In this document: piece after piece, positions 7,794 through 15,471 of the stretch
Layout of the letters: each line of letters starts with the position of its first letter
Position numbering within the stretch: the stretch's first letter is position 1
Source of the DNA: Pedobacter glucosidilyticus
GTDB lineage: Bacteria > Bacteroidota > Bacteroidia > Sphingobacteriales > Sphingobacteriaceae
Direction of reading: 5' to 3'
NCBI RefSeq assembly: GCF_002483235.1
Contig: NZ_DLHN01000024.1
Coordinates: 247,424-311,423 of the forward strand
DNA length: 64,000 bases
The notes under the pieces: generated by a model
Databases searched by the model: none
What the model was told of the DNA's origin: nothing
The model's input: only the letters and a program-made list of their open reading frames with translations
Made by a program: the position numbers and the translations under genes

Positions 7794-10513
7794 AATTTCT
7801 TTGCTACAGGTAATGTAAAGTAAAAACAGGTACCAGATTTCTCGGCATCTACAACGCCTATTTCTCCTTGGTGCAACTCCACAATTTTCTTGCAAATTGC
7901 TAAGCCTAAACCACTTCCTTCTGCCTTTTTAGTTTGATTTTCTGTTTGATAAAACTTGTTAAAAACGTAATTTTTATCCTTGTCCGGGATGCCTTCACCA
8001 TTATCTGTGATGTTGATTTTTATAAAGCCCTCATTCTCTAAAACCATTACTTTTATTTCTCCATCCTTTTTACTACAATACTTTATAGCATTAGAAACCA
8101 AGTTGTTAACCACCCTGGATAATAAATCCTGATCTCCATAAACTACTGGAAGATGCTCTGGAAAAGAAGTAGATAAGGTGATATTTTTATCTTTCATTAA
8201 CTGAGATAAAGCATGCAAGACATCCTCAACTAATTTTTTAATAGCTATTTCCTGATGCTGTATATTTTGCTTTCCTGATTCTAATTTTTCTAAATCTAAT
8301 ACCTGAGTAATTAACCTACTTAAGCGTTCAATTTCCTTAATCATAGTGGCTAAAAACTGTTGTCTTTGTAGGGTATCTATCTCAGGGTTATCGTATAAAA
8401 TCTCAGAAAAAGCTCTTATAGAGGTAAGCGGTGTACGTAATTCATGTGTAATACTATACAAGAAATCATCTTTAATAATTTCTGCTTCTTTCATTTGCAT
8501 ATTAGCCAATTCTAATGCATCTGAAGCTTTTTTTAATTGTTCTGATTTTTGCTGTAACTCTTTATTTAAGCTAATAAATTGTTGAGATTCTTTCAGGATT
8601 TCTACAACTTCATTTAAGCTTATTTCTTCCTCCTTAACGATAGATTCTATTAATATTCTTGATGATGCAGAACCAATAACACCTGACAGAATTTTTTCCG
8701 CATAAGTGATTAGGCGTTGGTCGGCATTGGCATCTTCTTGTAACAAATTAAGCTGATATCTTCTGGAAAAATGTGTTAAAAGCTGCTTGGTTTTCTCTTG
8801 CCCTAAGAACTGCTCCATCAAGCTTTTAATCTCTTTTATTTTGATTTGCCCTGTTCTGTTAACTGAGGTTTCGTAAGCAACTCGGTATTTAGAAACGTTG
8901 ATAAAAAGTTCAGCTTGTATTTCTTCTTGGTTGGTTGATTTAGTGTATAAAGAGCCTAAAACGTACAATAAAACATTGATAAACATACTCCAAAAGAAAG
9001 CATGTGTTAAAGGTGTAAAAGCCGATAATCCAAATAGTTGATTAGGTTTTAATAATCCCAAACCAAATAAACCCTCACTTAGAATTTCTTTAGGTAATAA
9101 ACCTGCCCCAATAATAGCCGGAATAATTAGCGTAAAAAACCAAATGATAAAACCACTGATGATGCCTAATAAAGCTCCATTTTTATTAGCCCGAGACCAA
9201 AACATTCCACCAATAACAGCGGGGGCAAATTGCGCTACCGCAGCAAAAGAAATTAAACCTGTTGAAACTAGCGAGTAACTTTCAGCAATCTCAGCAAAAT
9301 AAGCATAAGCCAAGAGCAGGATTAAAATGATAGACAGCCTCCGGATATTTTTAATAGACCGCTCTACCTTATGAATAAAAATCTTTTTGAAAGGAGCTAC
9401 TTTAAGAATAAGTGGTATCAACAAATTATTGCTCAACATGGTGCTTAAAGCAATGGTTTCCACAATAATCATCCCGGTTGCAGCAGAAAAACCTCCTAAA
9501 TAAATTAATAAAGTAATCCCTTGATGATGGTATACAAATGGCAAAGAGAGTATACTAAAATCAGCCTCAAAATTTGATGATATAGGTAATAACTGCCCAG
9601 CTAAGGCTATCGGCAATACAAATACGTTAATAATTAAAAGATACAAAGGAAATAACCAAATAGCTTTATAAAGATGTTTCTCATCAACATTTTCTACCAC
9701 AGCAACTTGAAACTGCCTTGGCAATAATAACACAGCAAACATAGATAGGATGCACATCACCAACCAATCGGTATAGTTATAAGAGGCATCAAAAGTAAAA
9801 CTCTTTTGCAATGCGGGTATGGCGGCTGCTCTGCTAAAAATATCATCAAACCCATTAAAAAGAAAGAAAACAACAAAAATTCCGCCTACTAGAAAAGCTA
9901 CTAATTTCACTATCGACTCAAAGGCTACAGCGGTAACCATGCCTTCATGTCTTTCTGTTGAATCTACTTTACGTGTACCAAAAATGATGATAAAAACAGC
10001 TAGTAAAACAGTTATCCAAAAGGGGATATTACTTAATAAAGAGATGTTTGAACTTAAACTAGTTTGCTGAGGGTGATTAACTAAAAAAGCAAAGGTTGTA
10101 GCAATGGCCTTTATTTGTAATGAAATGTAGGGAATTACACCTAATACACATACAATAGTTGCTAAAGTACCTAAAGAAGTGTTTTTACCATAACGGGCAG
10201 AAATAAAATCGGCAATAGAGGTAATTCTTTGCGCTTTGCAGATTCTTATCATCTTCCTAAGAATCAAGAACCAAAGCGGTGCTGCAATGGTAGGCCCTAT
10301 GTAAATGGCTAAAAAATCAGGACCAAAATCTGCTGCCCTGCCAATGCTGCCATAGAAAGTCCATGCGGTACAGTAAACCGCCATAGAAAGCGCATAAACG
10401 TAAGGCTTTAGCGTATTGTTGTTTTGGTTAGATTTTTTCTCGGCCCAGTAAGCCACACCAAACAATAAAAGCAGGTAACCAAAAGAAAATATGACAACCA
10501 ATAAAGTATTCAT
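7790..10513 (-). CDS. Sodium:solute symporter-sensor histidine kinase fusion (CbrA type)
   Basis: 907 residues. Residues 1 to about 520 are a sodium:solute symporter (SSS/SLC5) domain with about 13 membrane segments. Then comes a soluble linker resembling the STAC domain (segment around ILSGVIGSASSRILIESIV), a coiled coil, and a complete kinase: His690 in SITHELRTPL, N-box Asn near 808, DNGEGIP near 837, GSGLGLA near 866. No PAS domain is obvious. Family knowledge: Pseudomonas CbrA has this SLC5-STAC-kinase layout and controls carbon use; CrbS is a relative that controls acs. Here the gene is followed by a receiver-only regulator and acs, which favours a CrbS-like acetate or short-chain carboxylate role (inference). 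Its start lies 2 bp from the preceding small membrane gene. Confidence 0.93.
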   Translation of the reverse strand: MNTLLVVIFSFGYLLLLFGVAYWAEKKSNQNNNTLKPYVYALSMAVYCTAWTFYGSIGRAADFGPDFLAIYIGPTIAAPLWFLILRKMIRICKAQRITSIADFISARYGKNTSLGTLATIVCVLGVIPYISLQIKAIATTFAFLVNHPQQTSLSSNISLLSNIPFWITVLLAVFIIIFGTRKVDSTERHEGMVTAVAFESIVKLVAFLVGGIFVVFFLFNGFDDIFSRAAAIPALQKSFTFDASYNYTDWLVMCILSMFAVLLLPRQFQVAVVENVDEKHLYKAIWLFPLYLLIINVFVLPIALAGQLLPISSNFEADFSILSLPFVYHHQGITLLIYLGGFSAATGMIIVETIALSTMLSNNLLIPLILKVAPFKKIFIHKVERSIKNIRRLSIILILLLAYAYFAEIAESYSLVSTGLISFAAVAQFAPAVIGGMFWSRANKNGALLGIISGFIIWFFTLIIPAIIGAGLLPKEILSEGLFGLGLLKPNQLFGLSAFTPLTHAFFWSMFINVLLYVLGSLYTKSTNQEEIQAELFINVSKYRVAYETSVNRTGQIKIKEIKSLMEQFLGQEKTKQLLTHFSRRYQLNLLQEDANADQRLITYAEKILSGVIGSASSRILIESIVKEEEISLNEVVEILKESQQFISLNKELQQKSEQLKKASDALELANMQMKEAEIIKDDFLYSITHELRTPLTSIRAFSEILYDNPEIDTLQRQQFLATMIKEIERLSRLITQVLDLEKLESGKQNIQHQEIAIKKLVEDVLHALSQLMKDKNITLSTSFPEHLPVVYGDQDLLSRVVNNLVSNAIKYCSKKDGEIKVMVLENEGFIKINITDNGEGIPDKDKNYVFNKFYQTENQTKKAEGSGLGLAICKKIVELHQGEIGVVDAEKSGTCFYFTLPVAKKL

Positions 10514-10515
10514 AT

Positions 10516-10716
10516 CTATTCTCTACTATCCTTTCTTACCACATAAAACAATACGGCGATTATGAAAATCCAAGCAACAAATAGGTATAAATACAAGGTT
10601 GGGATACCCCAAATTAAAGAAGAGCGATTAAAAATAGAAAGTACAGGATATAGCAATAGCACACAAAATATAGCGCTAAAGAAAACCAACTTTTCCTTCA
10701 TTAATCGCTCTTTCAT
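10516..10716 (-). CDS. small two-helix membrane protein, unknown
   Basis: 66 residues with two hydrophobic segments (about residues 9-27 and 40-60), a charged start MKERLMKEKL and a basic/acidic tail RKDSRE. It is packed 2 bp before the symporter-kinase start and 5 bp after the next small membrane gene, so it is surely part of that operon. A second in-frame Met at residue 6 could be the real start. Possible roles are an accessory subunit of the transporter domain or of the MFS carrier, but this is guesswork; I do not recognise the family. Confidence 0.7.
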   Translation of the reverse strand: MKERLMKEKLVFFSAIFCVLLLYPVLSIFNRSSLIWGIPTLYLYLFVAWIFIIAVLFYVVRKDSRE

Positions 10717-10721
10717 TTCTC

Positions 10722-10946
10722 TTAATCCTCCTGATTATACTCGCCTTGCATAGCGTATAAACCAAAAACAAACATCCCACCTACTATAATAGGGGCTAAA
10801 ATAAAGCAGTAAATAATGGCAGGCACTAAATCTTCCGTACTCCCTGTTGCAAATTTTGGAAGAGCCTGACTAACCAATAAATAGTAACCAGCCGCAATAC
10901 CCAGAAGAATCCATACTATTCCTAATATTCTTTTTATAAAATTCAT
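10722..10946 (-). CDS. small membrane protein (DUF6814-like)
   Basis: 74 residues with two membrane helices (IVWILLGIAAGYYLLV and IIYCFILAPIIVGGMFVFG) and a short charged tail EYNQED. From memory it resembles small Bacteroidota proteins labelled DUF6814; function unknown. It sits 11 bp downstream of the MFS carrier gene and 5 bp before another small membrane gene. The fixed position next to a carrier suggests an accessory role (inference). Confidence 0.7.
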   Translation of the reverse strand: MNFIKRILGIVWILLGIAAGYYLLVSQALPKFATGSTEDLVPAIIYCFILAPIIVGGMFVFGLYAMQGEYNQED

Positions 10947-10957
10947 GTCTTTTAAAA

Positions 10958-12532
10958 TTAATCGTTCATAGCTTTTTGTTTACCAATGTAGAGTACTCCT
11001 ATAATAAAGCATACTCCGGCAATAATAATTGGATACCATAAACCCTCTAAATAAGGCTTATCAAAAGGTAATACCTGTCCTGCAGCGGCAGCGGCCTCAT
11101 TAGCCGTAGTAGCTTGCGATGCTAAATAAGTAGCTATAGCAGGTAATAATCCTCCAAAAACACCATTTCCAATATGGTATGGTAAAGACATAGAAGTATA
11201 TCTGATATTGGTTGGGAACATCTCTACTAAAAATGCTGCAATTGGACCATAAACCATAGCTACATAGATAACCTGAATCAAAACCAAAGCAACAAGAATA
11301 TAAAAGCTTTCATTACCTACATTCACTATTTTAGTGATTTTAGCTTTACTCGCTTGCGCTGATGCTGAAATAACTTGTTCTGATAGCTCTGTATAGATAG
11401 TTCCATCCGTATAGTATTTGGTAGTTGTTATCGTTTTGATAGAATCTGAAGTGCCTTCTTTAAGCGAAACAGCAATATCCGTTTTTAATTGATCTGGAAG
11501 CTCTACTTTATTAGTTACATCGGCTGTCTGATAAATTTTATCATATATTGGTCGGTAAGTTAAAATCGCGACAAGCATACCCACCATCATGATACCTTTT
11601 CTGCCTATTTTATCAGATAACCAACCGAAAAACACGAAAAATCCTGTGCCTAACATTAAACCTAAGGCAATGATATAGTTGGTTTGATCAAATTCTATAT
11701 GACAAACGGTTTGTAAGAATGATAAAGCATAAAACTGCCCGGTATACCAAACCACACCTTGCCCCATAGTTGCACCAAATAAGGCTAGTAAAACAAATTT
11801 GAAGTTTAACTTTTTCCCGAATGATTCTTTTAAAGGGTTAGCAACGGTTTTACCCTCAGCTTTAGCTTTTTTAAACAATGGAGATTCATCCATATTTCTT
11901 CTGATGAAGTAAGAAACAGCTACCATTACAATAGAAATTAAGAAAGGTACACGCCATCCCCAGTCTTCAAAAGAAGCTTTATCCATAGCATTTCTAGTTA
12001 TCAGAATCACAAAAAGCGAAATAAATAAACCTACTGTGGCTGTAGTTTGTATCCAAGCGGTTCTTAAACCTCTTTTATTAGGTTCAGAATGTTCTGCTAC
12101 ATAAGTTGCTGCGCCACCATACTCGCCACCTAAAGCTAATCCTTGTAATAGTCTTAAAATCAAAACTAAAACCGGGGCTACAAAACCTATAGTATCATAA
12201 CTTGGGATTAAGCCGATGGCAAAAGTTGAGAAGCCCATTAATAATAAGGTAACCATAAAGGTGTATTTCCTTCCTATGATGTCTCCTAACCTACCAAAAA
12301 ACAAAGCGCCAAAGGGTCTTACCACAAAACCTGCTGCAAAAGTTGCTAATGTTGATAAAAATGCAGCCGTGGGATTGTCTTGAGGGAAAAATTTAGTTGC
12401 AATAATAACGGCTAAGCTTCCGAAGATATAGAAGTCATACCATTCAATGAGGGTGCCTGCACTGGAGACACCAATTACTTTCCAAAGGTTTTTCTTATCC
12501 ACCTTTTGTTGAGGAACACTTTCTAACATCAT
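10958..12532 (-). CDS. MFS transporter, metabolite:H+ symporter (MHS) type
   Basis: 524 residues with 12 predicted membrane segments. N-terminal SAGTLIEWYDFYIFG is the signature of the MHS subfamily (ProP, KgtP, ShiA); GRLGDIIGRKYTF and SDKIGRKGIM are the two MFS loop motifs. Members import organic acids or compatible solutes with protons. Being first in the run that ends with acs suggests a carboxylate substrate. Unusual: a hydrophilic insertion of about 70 residues (from around YDKIYQTADVTNKVELPDQ to KITKIVNVGNE) interrupts the C-terminal half, making it longer than the usual ~440 residues. Start: two Met codons in a row; either may be used. Confidence 0.88.
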   Translation of the reverse strand: MMLESVPQQKVDKKNLWKVIGVSSAGTLIEWYDFYIFGSLAVIIATKFFPQDNPTAAFLSTLATFAAGFVVRPFGALFFGRLGDIIGRKYTFMVTLLLMGFSTFAIGLIPSYDTIGFVAPVLVLILRLLQGLALGGEYGGAATYVAEHSEPNKRGLRTAWIQTTATVGLFISLFVILITRNAMDKASFEDWGWRVPFLISIVMVAVSYFIRRNMDESPLFKKAKAEGKTVANPLKESFGKKLNFKFVLLALFGATMGQGVVWYTGQFYALSFLQTVCHIEFDQTNYIIALGLMLGTGFFVFFGWLSDKIGRKGIMMVGMLVAILTYRPIYDKIYQTADVTNKVELPDQLKTDIAVSLKEGTSDSIKTITTTKYYTDGTIYTELSEQVISASAQASKAKITKIVNVGNESFYILVALVLIQVIYVAMVYGPIAAFLVEMFPTNIRYTSMSLPYHIGNGVFGGLLPAIATYLASQATTANEAAAAAGQVLPFDKPYLEGLWYPIIIAGVCFIIGVLYIGKQKAMND

Positions 12533-12552
12533 TTAAATTTGGGTTGTTTGGT

Positions 12553-12582
12553 TTATAAAAGTTTTATAAAGCTTGTTATAAA
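12553..12582. promoter_or_regulatory. three phased TTATAAA repeats upstream of the MFS-acs operon
   Basis: TTATAAA occurs at 12553-12559, 12564-12570 and 12576-12582, spaced 11 and 12 bp, about one DNA turn each. They lie 20-50 bp before the MFS start codon. This could be a binding array or just AT-rich promoter DNA. The operon's own response regulator lacks a DNA-binding domain and cannot be the direct binder. Confidence 0.3.
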
Positions 12583-12634
12583 GTCGCTTAAAAACAAACC
12601 ACAATCTTAAAAATGCTAATGATATATATATAAT

Positions 12635-13066
12635 TTATTTAAACCTGTCCCATTTAATCAACATATACTTATCGCCTAATTCAGTAACAATCATTCCTGC
12701 TCCTTTTAAATTCTCTTCCTGAGCATAAAAATCCATCAATTCTTGATGTTTAAGTATTTTATATGAAGGTTGATAGACCGTTTTAACCGGTCTTGTTAAC
12801 TGAAACTTTTTAACCCATTTCATTACTGATACGTGGCTTACACCCAACAAACGTTCTATTTCCCGGTAAGAAACGCCTTCTACATATAACTGCAAAGCTT
12901 TGATGATATAATAGTTATCTACTTGCTTTCCTATTTTATCAACAGTAAAATAATATTGGCAATCTTTGCACTTAAAGCGTTGTTTATCATTGATAATTCC
13001 GCTTTTTACGATTTGAGTTGATTGACACTTGGGACAAGTTTTTTTTACTTTTTTTGATACATCCAT
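12635..13066 (-). CDS. IS1-like zinc-ribbon/HTH protein without catalytic domain
   Basis: 143 residues. Cys11/Cys14 and Cys33/Cys36 (CPKC, CKDC) form a zinc ribbon as in InsA-type transposase N termini. It is followed by a helix-turn-helix (EGVSYREIERLLGVSHVSVMKWVKKF). The C-terminal ~45 residues (ending GDKYMLIKWDRFK) are not transposase-like. No DDE/DEDD catalytic part and no terminal inverted repeats are seen on either side. It is therefore more likely a stand-alone DNA-binding protein derived from a transposase than a live insertion sequence. Target unknown. Flanking gene rpmB is divergent, so it could bind the 206-bp gap between them, but nothing proves this. Confidence 0.75.
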   Translation of the reverse strand: MDVSKKVKKTCPKCQSTQIVKSGIINDKQRFKCKDCQYYFTVDKIGKQVDNYYIIKALQLYVEGVSYREIERLLGVSHVSVMKWVKKFQLTRPVKTVYQPSYKILKHQELMDFYAQEENLKGAGMIVTELGDKYMLIKWDRFK

Positions 13067-13195
13067 AAACTATAGCAAATTAGCAATAAAATTTAAATAT
13101 CGAAACAGGAAGCATTCTTATTAACCTGTTTGATAGCTATGTTTTAAGCAAATCGTATGAAAAGAAATAAATTCTAAAAATAATTGAAAATACTA

Positions 13196-13226
13196 TTGCC
13201 TAATACATTTTATTTACTGATATTTG
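13196..13226 (+). promoter_or_regulatory. promoter of the rpmB-rpmG operon
   Basis: TTG at 13196-13198, a 20-nt spacer, then GATATTTG at 13219-13226 (one mismatch to TAnnTTTG). Predicted start near 13232 leaves a leader of about 40 nt before rpmB. Confidence 0.55.
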
Positions 13227-13272
13227 CACACTCTTTGTAAAACTGAGTTTTAATAGAAAACACGATATAGTC

Positions 13273-13506
13273 ATGTCAAGAATTTGTGATTTAACAGGAA
13301 AAGCATCATTAGTAGGTAACCACGTATCTCATTCGAACGTGAAAACCAAACGTAAGTTTCATCCTAACCTTCAATTAAAGAGATTTTATATCCCTGAAGA
13401 AGACCGTTGGATAACTTTAAAAGTTTCCACATCAGCAATAAAAACTATCAATAAAATCGGTATTACCGAGGCTATTAACAGATTCATCAATAAAGGATCT
13501 ATCTAA
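13273..13506 (+). CDS. rpmB: 50S ribosomal protein bL28
   Basis: 77 residues, full length. N-terminal SRICDLTGK and the conserved NVKTKRKFHPNLQ segment identify bL28. Only one cysteine is present (Cys5), so this is the zinc-free form. It is the first gene of the operon with rpmG, a DUF4295 gene and ftsY, an order typical of Bacteroidota, and is preceded by a recognisable promoter. Basic small protein of the large subunit E-site region. Confidence 0.97.
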   Translation: MSRICDLTGKASLVGNHVSHSNVKTKRKFHPNLQLKRFYIPEEDRWITLKVSTSAIKTINKIGITEAINRFINKGSI

Positions 13507-13533
13507 TTTAAAGACTTTTAAAACCGAAATAGA

Positions 13534-13716
13534 ATGGCTAAGAAAGGCAACAGAGTTCAAGTAATTTTAGAATGTACTGAACATAAAGAAAGCGGAATGG
13601 CGGGTACTTCAAGGTATATCACTACCAAGAATCGTAAAAACACTCCAGAGAGATTAGAGATAAAGAAATTTAATCCTGTTTTAAGGAAAGTTACTTTACA
13701 CAAAGAAATTAAGTAA
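13534..13716 (+). CDS. rpmG: 50S ribosomal protein bL33
   Basis: 60 residues. Conserved pattern VQVILECTEHK, SRYITTKNRKNTPERLEIKKF and a C-terminal RKVTLHKEIK. A single Cys indicates the zinc-independent form. It lies 27 bp after rpmB and 36 bp before the DUF4295 gene, within the same transcript. Confidence 0.97.
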   Translation: MAKKGNRVQVILECTEHKESGMAGTSRYITTKNRKNTPERLEIKKFNPVLRKVTLHKEIK

Positions 13717-13752
13717 GAAATAGCTACCTGTTAGCATAAAATAATATTTAAC

Positions 13753-13926
13753 ATGGCAAAGAAAGTAGTTGCAACCCTAAAAACCGGAACCGGTAAAGAG
13801 TATTCAAAGGTTATTACTATGGTTAAGTCTCCTAAAACAGGCGCTTATACCTTTAAAGAAGTTATTGCACACAATGATCATATTAAAGATGCTATCGTTG
13901 CTGCAAAAGAAAGCACTAACGCTTAA
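13753..13926 (+). CDS. DUF4295 family small basic protein
   Basis: 57 residues, lysine-rich, beginning MAKKVVATLKTGTGKEYSK and ending AIVAAKESTNA. The frame is clean from ATG to TAA. In Bacteroidota a DUF4295 protein regularly follows rpmG; its size, charge and place suggest a ribosome-associated protein, but the function is not established as far as I know. It lies 36 bp after rpmG and directly before a strong terminator. Confidence 0.9.
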   Translation: MAKKVVATLKTGTGKEYSKVITMVKSPKTGAYTFKEVIAHNDHIKDAIVAAKESTNA

Positions 13927-13948
13927 TTTAAAACTTCTATGATATTGA

Positions 13949-13983
13949 AGCCGTTCTAATAACCATTAGAATGGCTTTTTTTA
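13949..13983 (+). terminator. intrinsic terminator after rpmB-rpmG-DUF4295
   Basis: A 12-bp stem (AGCCGTTCTAAT / ATTAGAATGGCT, one G-T pair) with loop AACC and a T-run. It stands only 17 bp before the ftsY start, so ftsY is reached by read-through or from a promoter hidden in the upstream gene. Confidence 0.85.
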
Positions 13984-13999
13984 TTTAATTTTATACCTT

Positions 14000-14968
14000 A
14001 TGGGATTATTTGATTTCTTTAAGAAAAAAGAAAAAACTGTTGAAGAAAAAGAAGCCCTTGATAAAGGACTTGAAAAAACTAAAGACACTTTTTTTTCTAA
14101 AATAAGTAAGGCTGTTGTAGGAAAATCTACAGTTGATGATGATGTTTTAGACGAATTAGAGGAAATATTAGTCACCTCTGATGTTGGTGTTAGCACCACG
14201 CTAAAAATTATAGATAGAATACAAGCAAGAGTTGCTAGAGATAAATATTTAAATACGAGTGAGCTTAATGGTATTCTGAAAGAAGAAATCCAAGCATTAT
14301 TAGAAGAAAACAACTCAACAGATTTTGAAAATCTGGCATCGTACACCAACCAAAAACCTTATGTCATTATGGTTGTTGGCGTAAATGGTGTAGGAAAAAC
14401 CACCACCATAGGCAAGTTAGCTTATCAATTAAGAGAAGCTGGACAAAAAGTTGTCTTAGGTGCTGCCGATACTTTTAGAGCTGCGGCTGTTGACCAAATT
14501 AAACTTTGGGGAGAGCGTGTTAACGTTAGGGTGGTATCTCAAGGTATGAATGCCGACCCTGCCTCTGTTGCATTTGACACTTTACAATCTGCCGTTGCGA
14601 ACCAAGAAGATATCGCTATTATTGATACCGCCGGAAGGTTACACAATAAAGTTGGTTTAATGAACGAGCTTTCTAAAATTAAAAATGTCATGAATAAGGT
14701 TGTACCGGGTGCACCGCATGAAATCTTATTGGTTTTAGATGCCTCCACAGGGCAAAACGCTATTGAACAGTGTAAGCAATTTACGCAAGCCACCGATGTT
14801 AACGCCTTAGCATTAACTAAATTAGACGGTACTGCAAAAGGCGGTGTTGTTATCGGTATTTCTGATCAGTTTAAAATCCCGGTAAAATATATTGGTGTTG
14901 GCGAAAAAATGACCGACTTACAGCTTTTCAATAAAAAGGAGTTTGTGGAGTCATTATTCAAGCAATAA
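14000..14968 (+). CDS. ftsY: Signal recognition particle receptor FtsY
   Basis: 322 residues: the NG domains with a very short charged N terminus and no long acidic A domain, as usual in this phylum. GTPase motifs: GVNGVGKTTTIGKLA (G1), DTFRAAAVDQIK, IIDTAGRLHNK (G3), LALTKLDGTAKGG (G4). It receives ribosome-nascent chain-SRP complexes at the inner membrane and hands them to SecYEG. It follows the DUF4295 terminator closely; downstream, a toxin-antitoxin pair separates it from rimO. Confidence 0.97.
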   Translation: MGLFDFFKKKEKTVEEKEALDKGLEKTKDTFFSKISKAVVGKSTVDDDVLDELEEILVTSDVGVSTTLKIIDRIQARVARDKYLNTSELNGILKEEIQALLEENNSTDFENLASYTNQKPYVIMVVGVNGVGKTTTIGKLAYQLREAGQKVVLGAADTFRAAAVDQIKLWGERVNVRVVSQGMNADPASVAFDTLQSAVANQEDIAIIDTAGRLHNKVGLMNELSKIKNVMNKVVPGAPHEILLVLDASTGQNAIEQCKQFTQATDVNALALTKLDGTAKGGVVIGISDQFKIPVKYIGVGEKMTDLQLFNKKEFVESLFKQ

Positions 14969-14983
14969 TCATTAAATTTAGTC

Positions 14984-15196
14984 ATGGAAAGCATCGTAAT
15001 ACATACTAATAACAAAGAAGAAATAAACCTTCTAAAAGAAATTGCCACCAAAATGGGATTTAAATCAGAAGTTGTTAGTACTCATGACAAAGAAGATTTA
15101 GGATTAGCAAAAGCTATAGCTGCTAACAATGCAAAAGATATATTATCATTTAATGACGCTCAAGCTTACTATCAGAAGCTTGATAAAGCCAAATGA
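14984..15196 (+). CDS. putative antitoxin (DUF2683-like) of a RelE-type pair
   Basis: 70 residues. The N-terminal strand-helix pattern MESIVIHTNNKEEINLLKEI resembles small antitoxins I remember as DUF2683, and the rest is helical and charged. The TGA stop overlaps the toxin's ATG, the usual antitoxin-first arrangement. Expected role: bind and neutralise the downstream toxin and repress the pair's transcription, although no clear HTH or ribbon-helix-helix is visible. It begins 15 bp after ftsY, so it may share the ftsY transcript. Confidence 0.7.
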   Translation: MESIVIHTNNKEEINLLKEIATKMGFKSEVVSTHDKEDLGLAKAIAANNAKDILSFNDAQAYYQKLDKAK

Positions 15197-15462
15197 TGGA
15201 AATTGTTTTTAACAAAAAATTTCTAAAAGATTTAGCGTCTATTTCATCTAAGCAGAGAGTAAAAATAGAATCTTACGTTTTTAAAGATTATTCCAATGCT
15301 GAAGATATTTTAAATTCTGGCAAATTAGAAAAGTTGAAAGATTACTCGCAATTTTATAAAATTAGAATTGGCGATTATAGGTTGGGAATAAAAATAGAAG
15401 GGAATATTTTTTCTTATGAAAGGGTACTTCATAGAAAAGAAGTGTATAAATACTTCCCTTAA
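15193..15462 (+). CDS. RelE/ParE-family toxin
   Basis: 89 residues with the RelE/ParE fold pattern: MEIVFNKKFLKDL, helices rich in Lys, then the core strands YKIRIGDYRLGIK and a C-terminal VLHRKEVYKYFP with basic/aromatic residues typical of ribosome-dependent mRNA interferases. Start: ATG at 15193 gives an ATGA overlap with the antitoxin; ATG at 15196 is equally possible and gives MEIVF. It probably cleaves mRNA in the ribosomal A-site (RelE-like) or poisons gyrase (ParE-like); sequence alone does not decide. Confidence 0.78.
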   Translation: MMEIVFNKKFLKDLASISSKQRVKIESYVFKDYSNAEDILNSGKLEKLKDYSQFYKIRIGDYRLGIKIEGNIFSYERVLHRKEVYKYFP

Positions 15463-15471
15463 ATAAAAATT

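Noticed and set aside
7794..7895. Longer start for the receiver-domain gene
   Set aside because: The extra 34 residues lie inside the kinase gene and do not resemble a receiver; the ATGA overlap at 7790-7793 is the natural start.
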